A DNA stretch of 64,000 nt from Liolophura sinensis (GCF_032854445.1 NC_088295.1:54047249-54111248), one strand, 5' to 3'. Numbered from the stretch's first letter, positions 22,086 through 34,479 are shown. Program-made: numbers and translations. The notes: a model not told the origin generated them from the sequence alone.

Positions 22086-24239
22086 AAGCTATGACTATTA
22101 TATACATACATATATGTATATGATAGTCCTAGTTACAAGCCATTGTTGTAGTCCGTGTTTGGTAGGCCCTTCTTTGTGCTTCACTTTTGGAGTGTGTGTG
22201 TGTGTGTGCTTTTTTCTGGTCTTTCAAGAGATGTCTCAAGGCATTCGTAAAGAACACCAATTTATGCCTTAAGGACATTTTGAGAGGACTTCATGATATA
22301 TATACAGTGTTTCGTAATGGTAGCTTAATTATACGGTGTATAGTTTCGGTATTTAAGCTAAAACTACAGGAAGGTATTCTTTTTAGTATACTCTTTGAAA
22401 GCGATTTTCCAGCTTGTACTGTTGGATTGTTTGGGATATTAAGCATTGTCTTACTTTGTGCACGAATAGTTTCGACTCAGGGATAGGTGTCCGTATATTG
22501 TTTTTCCTTTTAACGAATACCAAGGCCTGTTGTTGTACTCCATAGGAAGCTAGGCCAGCTATTTTGTCTGGAATGCGTAACTTTTGCGTCTTTTTATCCT
22601 GAAACAGATAAATAAATAAAATCAACAAACAAATACACACGTGACCTTTATATGAGAAAAGGTCAGTAAAAAAAAACATCCCTAGAATGCTGCACGTTAA
22701 TTCTGAAGGCAAGATTGAAGATGTATATGCAGATGAAAAGCTGTATACGACATTCGCGTGCTGGTTTTCTTTTTGTGACATCTTGATCATCCAAGTCCAA
22801 CTATATGTAATTAGCATCCAGAGGTGTTAGACGGACAGGTAGACAGTTTGATGAATGATGGCAGGGGTAGCAGGGAGGGTTGTTCTCACCGCTTTGACTG
22901 GTCATCAGTCATACACACAGGGGACATTGTCCCTACCCTGTCATGCTTATATACTTCTATTTTGTGATGCTGGTAGAAGCTTTGACATATGTCGCGGAAA
23001 GATGGCATGGAACGTGGACAGCAACCGTAACACATTCTTATGATCTGTCTATATGCTGGATGCCTCCATATCAAAGTTAATTAAAAATTTAAATCAAAGG
23101 AACGGATATAAACAATGGCTTATTCTCCGTGCGGCCTATGCAATCAACATCTGCGTCAAATACAATCACCGTTTGCAGTGACCGAAATCCTAGGGCGTAT
23201 GAACCGATATAGAAGACGAAAATGTTTTATGTATGAACAAGCGATGCGAGAATGCCACAAGGGCTCAAGCCGCGCCAGATTATAGAACCTTTTCGCACAT
23301 TGACGCATTGACAAGAACACGAAAAATCGACACGGATGCAACATTATCTGCATATCATTATTTTCTCTATAAGTTGACGATTTTCGACATTCGACTCCTT
23401 GAGTGGAGCATTTAGTAAATGTGTAGGTTTCGACAATAAGCTTATATAGTATATAGGAAACGGTACCCAAAATTCATAGATAATTTTCCTCGATTAATGT
23501 CCCTAGTTTCCCTATTTCCTGTTTGCACCTGGAACGTATACTACGTGTATAATATCACGCGTGATCTGTTGCGATATATGTTATAGAATGCTAATTAAAC
23601 ATAGAAGGAATTCTTACAGGAGGCCACACATGTATAAACAAACACAACTCAAGCCTTTGTAATAGGTCCGTGTATACTTTAATTATCTTCTATATGCAGT
23701 TATATTATTAGTCTGAGAAAATATTCTTCTTCAGTACACTTGTTCAATATCCAATATGATATTTATACCAACTACTCGTGTTAAGCTATTTTGTCTGTTT
23801 TGTATTTTTAATGGGTATGACCTGTAGGCATGACTTTGTGCGCTTCCGTCTGTATTGGCAATAAGATGGATTAAAACCAGATCTTCACTCCCTTGCCACA
23901 TTACCTTGAATATAGGCTACTGCACCGTTGTACTGGCGGGTTTTTGTAGTCCATGATGATCTAGTCTCACTTTACCAGTGAAGCATGGCATCTTGACATT
24001 TTTATGGCCTCAGTCAAAGTTTTATTCTGAATGATCATCTTGTAGAAATGAGCACGTTGTGGGTTCTCCGCAAGTAAAGACTACATGAAACGCCTGGCTT
24101 TTATTTCTTAATATGGAGTTTAGGACATATATAAAATACAGTTTTCCTAATGCCCCAGCGGGCAATAGGGAAATTAAGTAACCTTCTGTGGTGACTATAT
24201 ATATACTCATATGTATATATATATATACTCATATATACA
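22086..24239. other. Intergenic, nothing recognised
   Basis: A short GT run is at about 22193-22209 and a TATATACTCATA run at 24196-24240. Open frames are short and unsupported. Confidence 0.5.
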
Positions 24240-26520
24240 TACACTGAAAGAACAACGCTTGATCCAGACAGCCCGGTTGTTCAACGCGTTATTGTGGGGC
24301 ATTATCTGATTCTTGGTCCACACATGGCTCTCTACACGGCGTTATTGTGTAGAACTGTCTGGTTCTTGGACAAGACAACGTTGTATAGGCGGCGTTATTG
24401 TGTATAGTTGTGTGGTTCTTGGCCAAGACAACGTTGTATACGCGGCGTTATTGTGTAAGACTGCTTGGTTAATGGTCAAGACAACGTTGTATACTCGGCG
24501 TTATTGTGTAAAACTGTCTGGTTCTTGGTTTAGACAACGTTGTACACATGGCGTTATTTTGTAGAACTGCTTGACTCTTGGTCAAGACAACGTTGTATAC
24601 GCGGCGTTATTGTATAGAGCTGTCTGGTTCTTGATCCAGACAACGTTGCATACGCGGCGTTATTGTGTAGAACTGCCTGGTTCTGTGTCTAAACAGCGTT
24701 GTATACGCGGTGTTATTGTGTAGAATTGTCTGTTTTTTGGTCCAGACAACGTTGTATACGCGGCGTTATTGTGTAGAACTGTCTGGTTCTGTGTCTAAAC
24801 AGCGTTGTATACGCGGTGTTATTGTGTAGAACTGTCTAGTTCTTGGTAAAGACAACGTTGTATACGCGGCGTTATTGTGTAGAATTGTCTGTTTCTTGGT
24901 CCAGACAACATTGTATACGCGGCGTTATTGTGTAGAACTGTCTGGTTCTGTGTCTAAACAGCCTTGTATACTCGGCGTTATTTTGTAGAACTGTCCGGTT
25001 CTTGGTAAAGACAACGTTGTATACGCGGCGTTATTGTGTAGAATTGTCTGTTTCTTGGTCAAGACCACGTTGTATACGCGACGTTACTGTGTAAAACTGT
25101 CTAGTTCTGTGTCTAAACAGCGTTGTACACACGGCGTTATTTTGTAGAACTGTCCGGTTCTTGGTCAAGACAACGTTGTATATGCGACGTTATTGTGCAG
25201 AACTATCTAGTTCTTGGTCAAGACCACGTTGTATACGCGACGTTACTGTGTAAAACTGTCTAGTTCTTGGTCCAGACCACGTTGTATACGCGGTAGTATT
25301 GTGCAATACTGCCTGGTTCTTCGTCCAGACATCGCTGTGTACACGGCGTTATTGTGCAGAACTGTCTGGTTCTTAGTCCAGACAACGTTGTAAAAACGGC
25401 GCTATTGTGTGGAATGGTCTTGTTCTTGATTCAGACACGGCTCTATACACGACTCCCTTGTAAGGAATGGTCTTGTTCTTGATTCAGACATGGCTCTATA
25501 CACGACTCCGTTGTAAGGAATGGTCTTGTTCTTGATTCAGACACGTCTGTATACACGACTCCCTTGTAAGGAATGGTCTTGTTCTTGATTCAGACACGCC
25601 TGTATACACGACTCCCTTGTAAGGAATGATCTTGTTCTTGATTCAGACACGGATGTATACACGACTCCCTTGTAAGGAATGGTCTTGTCCTTGATTCAGA
25701 CACGGCTGTATACACGACTCCGTTGTAAGGAATGGTCTTGTTCTTGATTCAGACACGACTGTATACACGACTCCGTTGTAAGGAATGGTCTTGTCCTTGA
25801 TTCAGACACGTCTGTATACACGACTCCGTTGTAAGGAATGGTCTTGTTCTTGATTCAGACACGCCTGCATACACGACTCCGTTGTAAGGAATGGTCTTGT
25901 CCTTGATTCAGACACGTCTGTATACACGGCTCCGTTGTAAGAACTGGTCTTGTTGTTGATTCACGACTGTATATACGACTCTGTCGTAAGAAATGGCCTT
26001 GTTCTTGATTCAGACACGCTTGTATACACGACTCCGTTGTAAGGAATGGTCTTGTTCGTGTTCTTGTTCCTGACAGCGTCCTACACGACTCCGTTGTAAG
26101 GAATGGTCTTGTTCTTGATTCACGAATGTATATACGACTCCGTTGTAAGGAATGGCCTTGTTCTTGATTCAGACACGGCTGTATACACGACTCCGTTGTA
26201 AGGAATGGCCTTGTTGGTTTTCTTGTTCCTGACAGCGTCCTACACGACTCCGTTGTAAGGAATGGCCTTGTTCGTTTTCTTGTTCCTGACAGCGTCCTAC
26301 ACGACTCCGTTGTAAGGAATGGCCTTGTTCGTGTTTTTGTTCCTGACAGCGTCCTACACGACGTCATTGTATGGAATCGTATGGTTCTCGTATGGAATCG
26401 TCACGTTGTTGAGTCAGAATCTCTGTATGCCATTGCATGAAACCGTCTTATTCCTGATCCTGATAACGCTGTATACACGGTGTCAGTGTCTGTAATGGCC
26501 TTCTTCTTGATTTAGACATC
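24240..26520 (+). repeat. 53 bp satellite, subfamilies A then B, about 42 units
   Basis: Subfamily A (24240-25430): AACGTTGTATACGCGGCGTT, ATTGTGTAGAACTGTCTGGT and TCTTGGTCCAGAC. Subfamily B (25430-26380): ACGACTCCGTTGTAAGGAAT, GGTCTTGTTCTTGATTCAGA and CACGCCTGTATAC. Both share GTATAC, the TTCTTG core and CAGACA. Some B units carry a different insert (CGTGTTCTTGTTCCTGACAG, CGTCCTACACG). It becomes degenerate after about 26380. Confidence 0.92.
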
Positions 26521-26900
26521 ACCGTATATGTGGCGTCATTATATGTATGGAAGCGCATGGTCCATGTATGAAATCATGAGATAATGAAGACATCGCTGCA
26601 TGCACACTGGGGCCAGTCTTACGAAACAGAAGCAAAGTATGCCTGACGTAACGCATTTGACAATGTATCTCCACTTTAAAAGGGACATTCGTATACCAGT
26701 CGTCCAGAAAAAATGGACGTTCCAGCTCAGGTACGAAATAGATGGATTCACGCAAAGAGGACGGCAGTCAACAGCTTTCAAAGATGATAGAATGAAGCGA
26801 GGAATGTTTCATCCGAATGAATTAAATCAATATCCAAATCCTCTACATGGTATTTATATAGTTGTCGATAGTCAAAATATATATCCTCTGTTGTAAAGTC
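26521..26900 (+). repeat. Non-satellite block repeated at 28500-28805
   Basis: The block, including ACTGGGGCCAGTCTTACGAA, GCATTTGACAATGTATCTCC and AGATGGATTCACGCAAAGAG, recurs at 28500-28805 with scattered substitutions. It interrupts the satellite at the same place in both copies. Part of it belongs to the dispersed family also seen at 17520-18385. Confidence 0.8.
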
Positions 26901-27039
26901 GACGTCAGAGGAAACTGTTCTTCTCTTTGCACAATACAAGCCAGAAATTGATGTACTCTCTACAGCGTGAGAAGTTCCCTTTTAATCCAGCAAAGGTAGA
27001 CCACGTAGCATTGTGACATCTTTACACTATAGACCCAGA

Positions 27040-27216
27040 TTCTTGATGCAGATACACGGCGTCATTGTAGTTCCTTGATCCAGTCAGTGCTGTATACCCA
27101 GCGACATTGTGTTGTGTGGCCTGGGATCCAGGTCAGTGCTGTATCCACGTCGAGATGTGTCGTCATTGTACTGTTCCGTGATCCTAGTCAGTGCTGTATA
27201 CACGGCGCTCATTGTG
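27040..27216 (+). repeat. 53 bp satellite, subfamily C fragment before the gap
   Basis: Repeats of CTTGATCCAGTCAGTGCTGT, ATACACGGCG and TCATTGT, about three units, ending at the run of N. Confidence 0.8.
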
Positions 27217-27416
27217 NNNNNNNNNNNNNNNNNNNNNNNNNNNNNNNNNNNNNNNNNNNNNNNNNNNNNNNNNNNNNNNNNNNNNNNNNNNNNNNNNNNN
27301 NNNNNNNNNNNNNNNNNNNNNNNNNNNNNNNNNNNNNNNNNNNNNNNNNNNNNNNNNNNNNNNNNNNNNNNNNNNNNNNNNNNNNNNNNNNNNNNNNNNN
27401 NNNNNNNNNNNNNNNN
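27217..27416. other. Assembly gap, exactly 200 N
   Basis: A fixed-length run of N inside satellite DNA. The true length is unknown. The sequence after it restarts at a point homologous to about 25368 and not as a continuation of 27216. Confidence 0.99.
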
Positions 27417-28500
27417 CTGTCTGGTTCTTAATCCAGACAACGTTGTAAAAACGGCGCTATTGTGTGGAATGGTCTTGTTCTTGATTCAGACACGGCTCTA
27501 TACACGACTCCCTTGTAAGGAATGGTCTTGTTCTTGATTCAGACACGCCTGTATACACGACTCCCTTGTAAGGAATGGTCTTGTTCTTGATTTAGACACG
27601 GATGTATACACGACTCCCTTGTAAGGAATGGTCTTGTCCTTGATTCAGACACGGATGTATACACGACTCCCTTGTAAGGAATGGTCTTGTTCTTGATTCA
27701 GACACGGCTGTATACACGACTCCCTTGTAAGGAATGGTCTTGTTCTTGATTCAGACACGTCTGTATACACGACTACGTTGTAAGGAATGGTCTTGTCCTT
27801 GATTCAGACACGGCTGTATACACGACTCCGTTGTAAGAAATGGTCTTGTTCTTGATTCAGACACGCTTGTATACACGACTACGTTGTAAGGAATGGTCTT
27901 GTTCTTGATTCAGACACGCTTGTATACACGACTACGTTGTAAGGAATGGTCTTGTTCGTGTTCTTGTTCCTGACAGCGTCCTACACGACGTCATTGTATG
28001 GAATAGTCTTGTCCTTGATTCAGACATGGTTGTATACATGACTCCCTTGTAAGGAATAGTCTTGTCCTTGATTCAGACACGCCTGTACACACGACTCCGT
28101 TGTAAGGAATGGATTTGTTCGTGTTCTTGTTCCTGACAGCGTCCTACACGACGTCATTGTATGGAATAGTCTTGTCCTTGATTCAGACACGGCTGTATAC
28201 ACGACTCCGTCGTAAGGAATGGTCTTGTTCTTGATTCAGACACGCCTGTACACACGACTCCGTTGTAAGGAATGGCCTTGTTCGTGTTCTTGTTCCTGAC
28301 AGCGTCCTACACGACGTCATTGTATGGAATCGCATGGCTCTCGTATGGAATCGTCACGTTGTTGAGTCAGAATCTCTGTATGCCATTGCATGAAACCGTC
28401 TTATTCCCGACCCTGATAACGCTGTATACACGGTGTCAGTGTCTGTAATGGCCTTGTTCTTGATTTAGACATCACCGTATACGTGGCGTCATTATAGGTA
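27417..28500 (+). repeat. 53 bp satellite, subfamily B, second block
   Basis: It starts CTGTCTGGTTCTTAATCCAG, matching 25368 onward, and repeats the B units in a similar but not identical order, including the CTTGTTCCTGACAGCGTCC insert. About 20 units. Confidence 0.9.
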
Positions 28501-29094
28501 TGGAAGCGCATGGTCCATGTATGAAATCATGAGATAATGAAGACATCGCTGCATGCACACTGGGGCCAGTCTTACGAAATAGAAGCAAAGTATGCCTGAC
28601 GTAACGCATTTGACAATATATCTACACTTTAAAACGGACATTCGTATGCCAGTCGTTCACCAAAAGTGGACGTTCCAGCTCAGGTATGAAATAGATGGAT
28701 TCGTGCAAAGAGGACGGCAGTCAACAGCTTCCAAAGATGATAGAATGAAGCGAGGAATGTTTCAGGCGAATGAATTAAAGCAATATCCAAATCCTCTACC
28801 AAAGTAGCTAATATAGTTGTCGATGGTCAAAATATATATATGTTGCGCTTTGATTGCTACTGAACATATTTCCAATGTGGCGATATAATTCAATGTCACG
28901 AATACACTGCCCCTAACACCGGGTTTAGCGGAATTAGACATAGTTATGAATGCAAAGAATTCTAAGCACTGTATACATTTACATACAAGAGAATTATATT
29001 CATTGTGAGACGGAAGAAACTTAGATTGAACGCGTTTGGTGCAATAAAATTTTGACACACCAGTTTTTGTGGTAATAACTTGTGACGTTGACTG
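28501..29094 (+). repeat. Second copy of the non-satellite block plus dispersed repeat
   Basis: Bases 28501-28805 pair with 26521-26840. From 28805 to 29090 it continues with TATATTCATTGTGAGACGGA, AGAAACTTAG and CTTGTGACGTTGAC, homologous to the end of 17520-18385. Numerous single-base differences from the first copy exclude an exact artefactual copy. Confidence 0.65.
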
Positions 29095-30200
29095 TATACA
29101 GTGCTGTATAAAGGGCGTCATTGTGCGGAATCATATGGCTCTTGATCCAGTCAGTGCTGTATACACGGCGTCATTGTATGAAATCGCATGTTTCTTGATC
29201 CAGACAACGCTGTATACACGGCGTCATTGTAGCCTATGGAATCGCATGTTTCTTGATCCAATCAGTGCTGTATACACGGCGTCATTGTATGGAATCGCAT
29301 GTTTCTTGATCCAGACAACGCTGTATACACGGCGTCATTGTATGAAATCGCATGTTTCTTGATCCAGTCAGTGCTGTATACACAGCGTCATTGTATGAAA
29401 TCGCATGTTTCTTGATCCAGACAACGCTGTATACACGGCGTCATTGTATGAAATTGCATGTTTCTTGATCCAGTCAGTGCTGTATACACGGCGTCATTGT
29501 ATGAAATCGCATGTTTCTTGATCCAGTCAGTGCTGTATACACGGTGTCATTGTATGGAATCACATGTTTCTTGATCCTGACAATGCTGTATACACGGCGT
29601 CATTGTATGAAATCGCATGTTTCTTGATCCTGACAACGCTGTATACACGGCCTCATTGTATGGAATGATCTGGTTCTTAATCCACACAACACTCTAAGTG
29701 GAATCTTTAATTCTCAATCCTGACAATACTGTATACACGGCGTCATTGTATTGAATCGTGCGGCTCTCGATCCAGACAAGAGCGGCGTCATCGTATGAAA
29801 TCGTGTGGCTCTTGATCCTGACAATGCTGTATACACGGCGTCATTGTATGGAATCGTACGGCTCTTGATCCTGACAATACTGTATACACGGCGTCATTAT
29901 ATTTAAACGTATGGTTCTTGATCCTGACAATGCTGTATACACAGCATCATTGTATGGAGTTGTATGGCACTTGATCCTGACAACGTTGTATACACCTAGC
30001 CATTGTATGGACTCGTCTGGTTCTTATTCTGGACCCTGGCACGTTCTGGACCCATACAGCTTCATTAGAGACCTGAAAAGTTACAGGTACAACTTCAAAC
30101 AAGATTTAGTATAGTCATATAAAATCATCTCATTCATGATGCAGATAACGCTCTATACACGGCGTCATTGTATGAAATCGTATGGTTTTTGATCCAGGTT
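29095..30200 (+). repeat. 53 bp satellite, subfamily C, about 19 units
   Basis: The unit is TGTATACACGGCGTCATTGT, ATGAAATCGCATGTTTCTTG and ATCCAGACAACGC. CAGTCAGTG alternates with CAGACAACG or CTGACAATG, giving a loose two-unit rhythm. It breaks up after about 30000, with a last unit at 30140-30195. Confidence 0.9.
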
Positions 30201-30254
30201 TGTTGATCTCGCATTCAACGGTACATACCCGCCAAGTGGTCAGAATGTAAGAGG

Positions 30255-30570
30255 TATCAGCATGGTTTTGATCAAAATGTACCATGTATCTGTATGGTTC
30301 TGAGACAAAATGTACCATGTATCTGTATAGTTTTGAGTCAATGTGTTCCATGTACTAGTATCTGTATGGTTTTGAGTCAAAATGGACCGTATATCTGTAT
30401 AGTTTTGAGTCAAAATGTTCCATGTACTAGTATCTGTATGGTTTTGAGTCAAAATGGACCATGTATCTGTATAGTTTTGAGTCAAAATGTTTCATGTATC
30501 TGTATAGTTTTGAGTCAAAATGTTCCATGTATCTGTACAGTTTTGAGTCAAAATGTTCCATGTATCTGCA
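30255..30570 (+). repeat. 33 bp minisatellite, about 9 units
   Basis: TCTGTATAGTTTTGAGTCAA plus AATGTTCCATGTA is repeated. Two units carry a 6-base CTAGTA insertion. Overlapping open frames on both strands follow from the 33-base period. Confidence 0.9.
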
Positions 30571-30587
30571 TGGTAAATGTTGGAGGT

Positions 30588-30660
30588 TTATTCCGGGTCA
30601 CTCCGGATTCCACCAACTATGTATAAACTTGGCTGTCGTCATATCAGCGCATGGCGCTAA
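30588..30660 (+). mobile_element. Degenerate SINE body fragment
   Basis: TATTCCGGGTCACTCCGGAT, TCCACCAACTATGTATAAAC and TTGGCTGTCGTCATATCAGC follow the SINE body order (similar to 15765-15885). The ends are not clear. Confidence 0.5.
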
Positions 30661-31438
30661 ATACCCAAACCCATCAATTTTTATTCTAAACTTTGCATTT
30701 TGCCCCTTGAGATTCATGAAAGACATCAGAAATAGGTGTTCTAGACAAATATACTCTAATTGTTCAACTTCCGTGGACAACGGTAGCGTCCAAATGGAGT
30801 GGACGAGGATAAACACTGTTCTGTATCATTCAGGCACGTATTTATGTATGTGCCTTGTGTAAATATACGTGTACCTCAATCAGTGGGCACAGCTGCCGTT
30901 CCAAGTGTGTATGTACACTGCATTCAATTTCTGATCAGGTGTTTACAAACAACTCCCCACGCAACAACTCCCATGTATATGCTTTGGATAAAGCAACCTT
31001 CGGATATGTATATACAAGTTCGAAAAGGGAAAGACATACAAATTTGATCACCTGAAAGGATAGGGTTTATAAACCTTCCTATACACCCCTTGCGATATGA
31101 TACACACTTACGGACACCAGACACGTGCAGGTACATGTATAATATTATCAAAATATATCATGCCAAGATAACTTATAGCCCTGATCATTCAAACCAAAAG
31201 CAAGTGTTCCACTTGGAATCCTGACGAGGTCCTCTTACTTTGTGGCAACTTTGTCCATCGATAACAAGGAGTTTGTTATTGGGTGGAGATTTGTGAGCAA
31301 CAAATGCACTGTAGGTTGAAATCTGTATTGCGTTTTTAGTGTCAAAATAATGGAGTAGGCAATTACAACGTTTGTAGAAAACCTATTTCATTACCAGATG
31401 CTGAAGTGTTTTAGAATATGATATTTAACCGTGTGCAT
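30661..31438. other. Intergenic, nothing recognised
   Basis: Several overlapping open frames of 60-130 residues on both strands match no family I know. Confidence 0.5.
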
Positions 31439-31571
31439 GAATGTATGTATGTATGTATGTATGTATGTATGTATGTATGTATGTATGTATGTATGTATGT
31501 ATGTATGTATGTATGTATGTATGTATGTATGTATGTATGTATGTATGTATGTATGTATGTATGTATGTATG
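31439..31571 (+). repeat. (ATGT)n microsatellite, about 33 units
   Basis: An uninterrupted tetranucleotide tract of about 133 bases. It abuts, at its right edge, a reversed SINE tail (GGTTTTACGGCGTACTTAAC), so it occupies the place of the SINE's terminal simple repeat. Confidence 0.97.
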
Positions 31572-31690
31572 AGGTTTTACGGCGTACTTAACAAGTTTTC
31601 GCCAAAGTATTGTCTCCATTGAAGCATAGGGGATCAAACAGTCCTGATTCCTGGCACTAATCTCTCAGTGATGGGCGCCAAGCGAAGAAA
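31572..31690 (-). mobile_element. SINE-like 3' part next to the microsatellite
   Basis: On the minus strand it ends CTTGTTAAGTACGCCGTAAA, ACCTC and then the tetranucleotide tract. The core is the same tail as families B and C. The body (CACTGAGAGATTAGTGCCAG) differs from them. Confidence 0.6.
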
Positions 31691-31964
31691 CACCAAGTAC
31701 CATTTTAAAATCTTTGGTATGACCCAATCCGGGTTTTATCCCATGCAAGTCTCCAGAATTTGTAAGTATTTTTACATTCTACTTACGGTTGCGATGTCTT
31801 TGATTCATTAAAATTTTATCCCATTAATAAAGTTAAATTGTCTTGTTTTCATGAACAGGTTATATTTGTGAATAAATAGAACGATCTATAGATTCCAATA
31901 GAATTAACACATCATGGCATGAGCTACAACAATCATGCAAAATATCGATTTTCAGTAAAACAAT

Positions 31965-32195
31965 GAATGAATGAATGTTTGCTGTTTAACGTGGTACTTA
32001 ACAATTTTTCAGTCATTAGGTATGTGTACATATACCATGTCTTCTTGTGGCAGGGCGAGTCCATGCCGCCAAGTGCTGCCGCCATTGCATCCTGTGGAAG
32101 ACACCAGAGATGACACCATGCAGTCACATTATACTGACACCTGGCCAACCATTCCTGTTTCCTTGCTCAAACCTCTCAGAGGATGTCACTAAGAA
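31965..32195 (-). mobile_element. SINE-like element (family C), minus-strand copy
   Basis: The reverse complement carries GGTTTGAGCAAGGAAACAGG, GGCCAGGTGTCAGTATAATG, GGTGTCTTCCACAGGATGCA, GGCATGGACTCGCCCTGCCA, CAAGAAGACATGG and then TTGTTAAGTACCACGTTAAA. The order matches 21841-22050. Confidence 0.75.
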
Positions 32196-32879
32196 AGCGG
32201 TTCAAGAACGAGTATTGTATAGTTACTTAACACGGCCTACAGCACAGATTCCAGAGCTGCGGAAAATTGGCTGAGATCACTCGAGTGGTTTCAAGTCAAG
32301 GACCCCCGAGGCAGTAAGAATAATACTGTTACTTATAGCGGTCCTTAAATTAAGCCCCCATTACTTCAATGCATATTATTACACAGGCATCGCTATCTGG
32401 CTTTCACTACTTTCGTGAAGTATTCTCCCATCCTCCAGTTAATTAAGAATTTTACTGTGAGGATGACTGCAATGTCAAGCGTGAGAACCTTATGGCAGAG
32501 ATAACGGGTGTATGGTATTTTCATGGTGAACCTTAAATGAACACATTATGTACTGGATAATTTTTCTCTAAGTGCTTTTATAGTCATCTTTCGAGCCAGG
32601 ATCTACTCGTACATGGCGACACCTACTTCCGACCGGAAACAACTTGTAGTTGGCACAACATGCAGGGGCCGGAAATTCTCCGTGGTATGTGGGAAAAGAC
32701 AGTAGTTCCCTCCCGGCTACACTTACGGTGCTACAACGGTATCACTGTCTGCGTATATCATGGCTGGGATATGTTAAATCAACGTTTAACGTTATACGCT
32801 TGGATTTTACTGGCTTATTTAGGACAAAGGTTCTCTTCCAGCTATTACAAGTCAAGATGCATAGAAGGGGTTTCAGGCA
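32196..32879. other. Intergenic, nothing recognised
   Basis: Single-copy DNA with no supported feature. Confidence 0.5.
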
Positions 32880-33145
32880 TATGCAAAAGATTATCGGGTA
32901 TATAAAAGGGGTCTCAAGTTCATGAAAGGATCTCAAGATTGTACAAGAGTGGTATCAAATTTATGAAAAGGCCCCTTTAGACTACGAAAGAGGCATCGAG
33001 CTTATGAAAAGAGTCCGAAACTTATGAAAGGAATCTGGAGCTTATGAAAGCGGCATTTAGTTCATGAAAGAGGCCTTCTATAACGTGAAAATGGTCTCAA
33101 ACTTATCACAGAGGTCTCTAGCTTATGAAAGTGCAGTGAAAGGGT
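32880..33145 (+). repeat. Left arm: degenerate ~21 bp array (GAGCTTATGAAAGGGGTCT type)
   Basis: Repeated words such as CTCAAGTTCATGAAAGGATC, GAGCTTATGAAAAGAGTC and GAGCTTATGAAAGCGGCAT give about 12 diverged units. The reverse complement of this unit makes up 34480-34775. Confidence 0.8.
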
Positions 33146-33146
33146 C

Positions 33147-33310
<164 letters not shown>

Positions 33311-33339
33311 ACTTATTGCTAATAACACCTCAAGAATAG

Positions 33340-33560
33340 TGAGTGGGTAAATTTCGTGTCGCACGTCGGGATTGAACCCACCGCGTCTGCACTATATGTA
33401 TTGAAGGTCGTGGACGAACTGCTCTTCAGTATAGGGTTCCGATACCTTAAGAGTCTGCAAATAAGGACACCGTGTAGGCCAGATTTCGGCACGGCATGCG
33501 AGAATCTCAGGGTTGCCAACTTTAAGCTACTCAAACTGATCCGACTTAGGTGAGGTTTGA
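33340..33560 (-). mobile_element. tRNA-derived SINE, minus strand
   Basis: On the minus strand AGAGCAGTTCGTCCACGACC followed by GCGGTGGGTTCAATCCCGAC looks like the A- and B-box half of a tRNA (B box GGTTCAATCCC). It is not a complete tRNA: the acceptor stem is not recognisable. Its 3' side faces the AT tract. Confidence 0.6.
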
Positions 33561-33901
33561 GACACACCCCGCTTTAATATATATGAAAACTCAAAACATA
33601 TAACGTTTCGCGCAGCAAGTAGATATAATCATCGTTTGATTGTCGATTTATATTTAACCCTATAGGGTGTTGAGTCCTTGCAGATGTATACCACATGCGC
33701 AAGTATTTGGTGCCCTGTCAAGGTCATCGGAAATAAAATCAACATTGTGAACTATAGCTGTTTAACATTATAGCTCCAAGATCAGTTAGCCAAGTTCTCA
33801 ACTTCGCTTCCAATGCATGTTATAAAAAAAAAAAACTGTTAGTTTGGGACTAAGTGAATATATTTATAACAGTACCGGTGCATCGTATTTCTTCCATATG
33901 C

Positions 33902-34295
33902 TGCTCTCTTAAAACGCGGATGTTAAATTCTCTAAGTGTTAAAACTGGGAAGAGCATTGGATGCTCTTCCCAGGTTAAAATGACACATGTTAAAATGTGA
34001 AACATGCTACGCCGCGAATGATTGTTTTCAAGCTGCAATATAATGTTACTTTTATAAAACTTTTAAAATTTATCATGTGAAACACAGCACCAAAAAGTGT
34101 TAATTTGACAAAGGATAGAGTCATATTGCAACATTTTCCAAGCGTTTTGCATAGTTTTAAGTTTCTAACACTTTGGAAAGTGTTGGCGTTAACTTATATA
34201 ACATTATCAAAACATTTCTATCCCACACCACTGCCAAAATGTTAGCTTTAACAGTATATTTAAGTTATATCCAACATTTCAGTTTTAAGAGAGTG
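33902..34295. mobile_element. MITE-like element with 12-base terminal inverted repeats
   Basis: CTCTCTTAAAAC at 33904-33915 and GTTTTAAGAGAG at 34282-34293 are exact reverse complements, and both are followed inward by ATGTT or AACAT. The ~390 bp interior has no open frame and contains a perfect 13-base hairpin (CTGGGAAGAGCAT, loop TGG, 33945-33973). I cannot define a target-site duplication. It is non-autonomous; superfamily unassigned. Confidence 0.6.
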
Positions 34296-34479
34296 TAAAG
34301 GCAGTATGTTGGGCGTAAGCGTAACATTATGAAGCAAATGATGTAATCAAATTTTAGGGCGATGAAATGGTTATGATCACTATCGTAAGTTCTAAATCAC
34401 ATCCATAAGCTTGAAAATACTAAAAAAGCTTAATGCCCTTATCGTGAGCCATAGAGACCATAATTCGTCTTGTATTATC

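Noticed and set aside
27075-27537. Open frames of 85-142 residues spanning the run of N
   Set aside because: They exist only because N codons are not stops.
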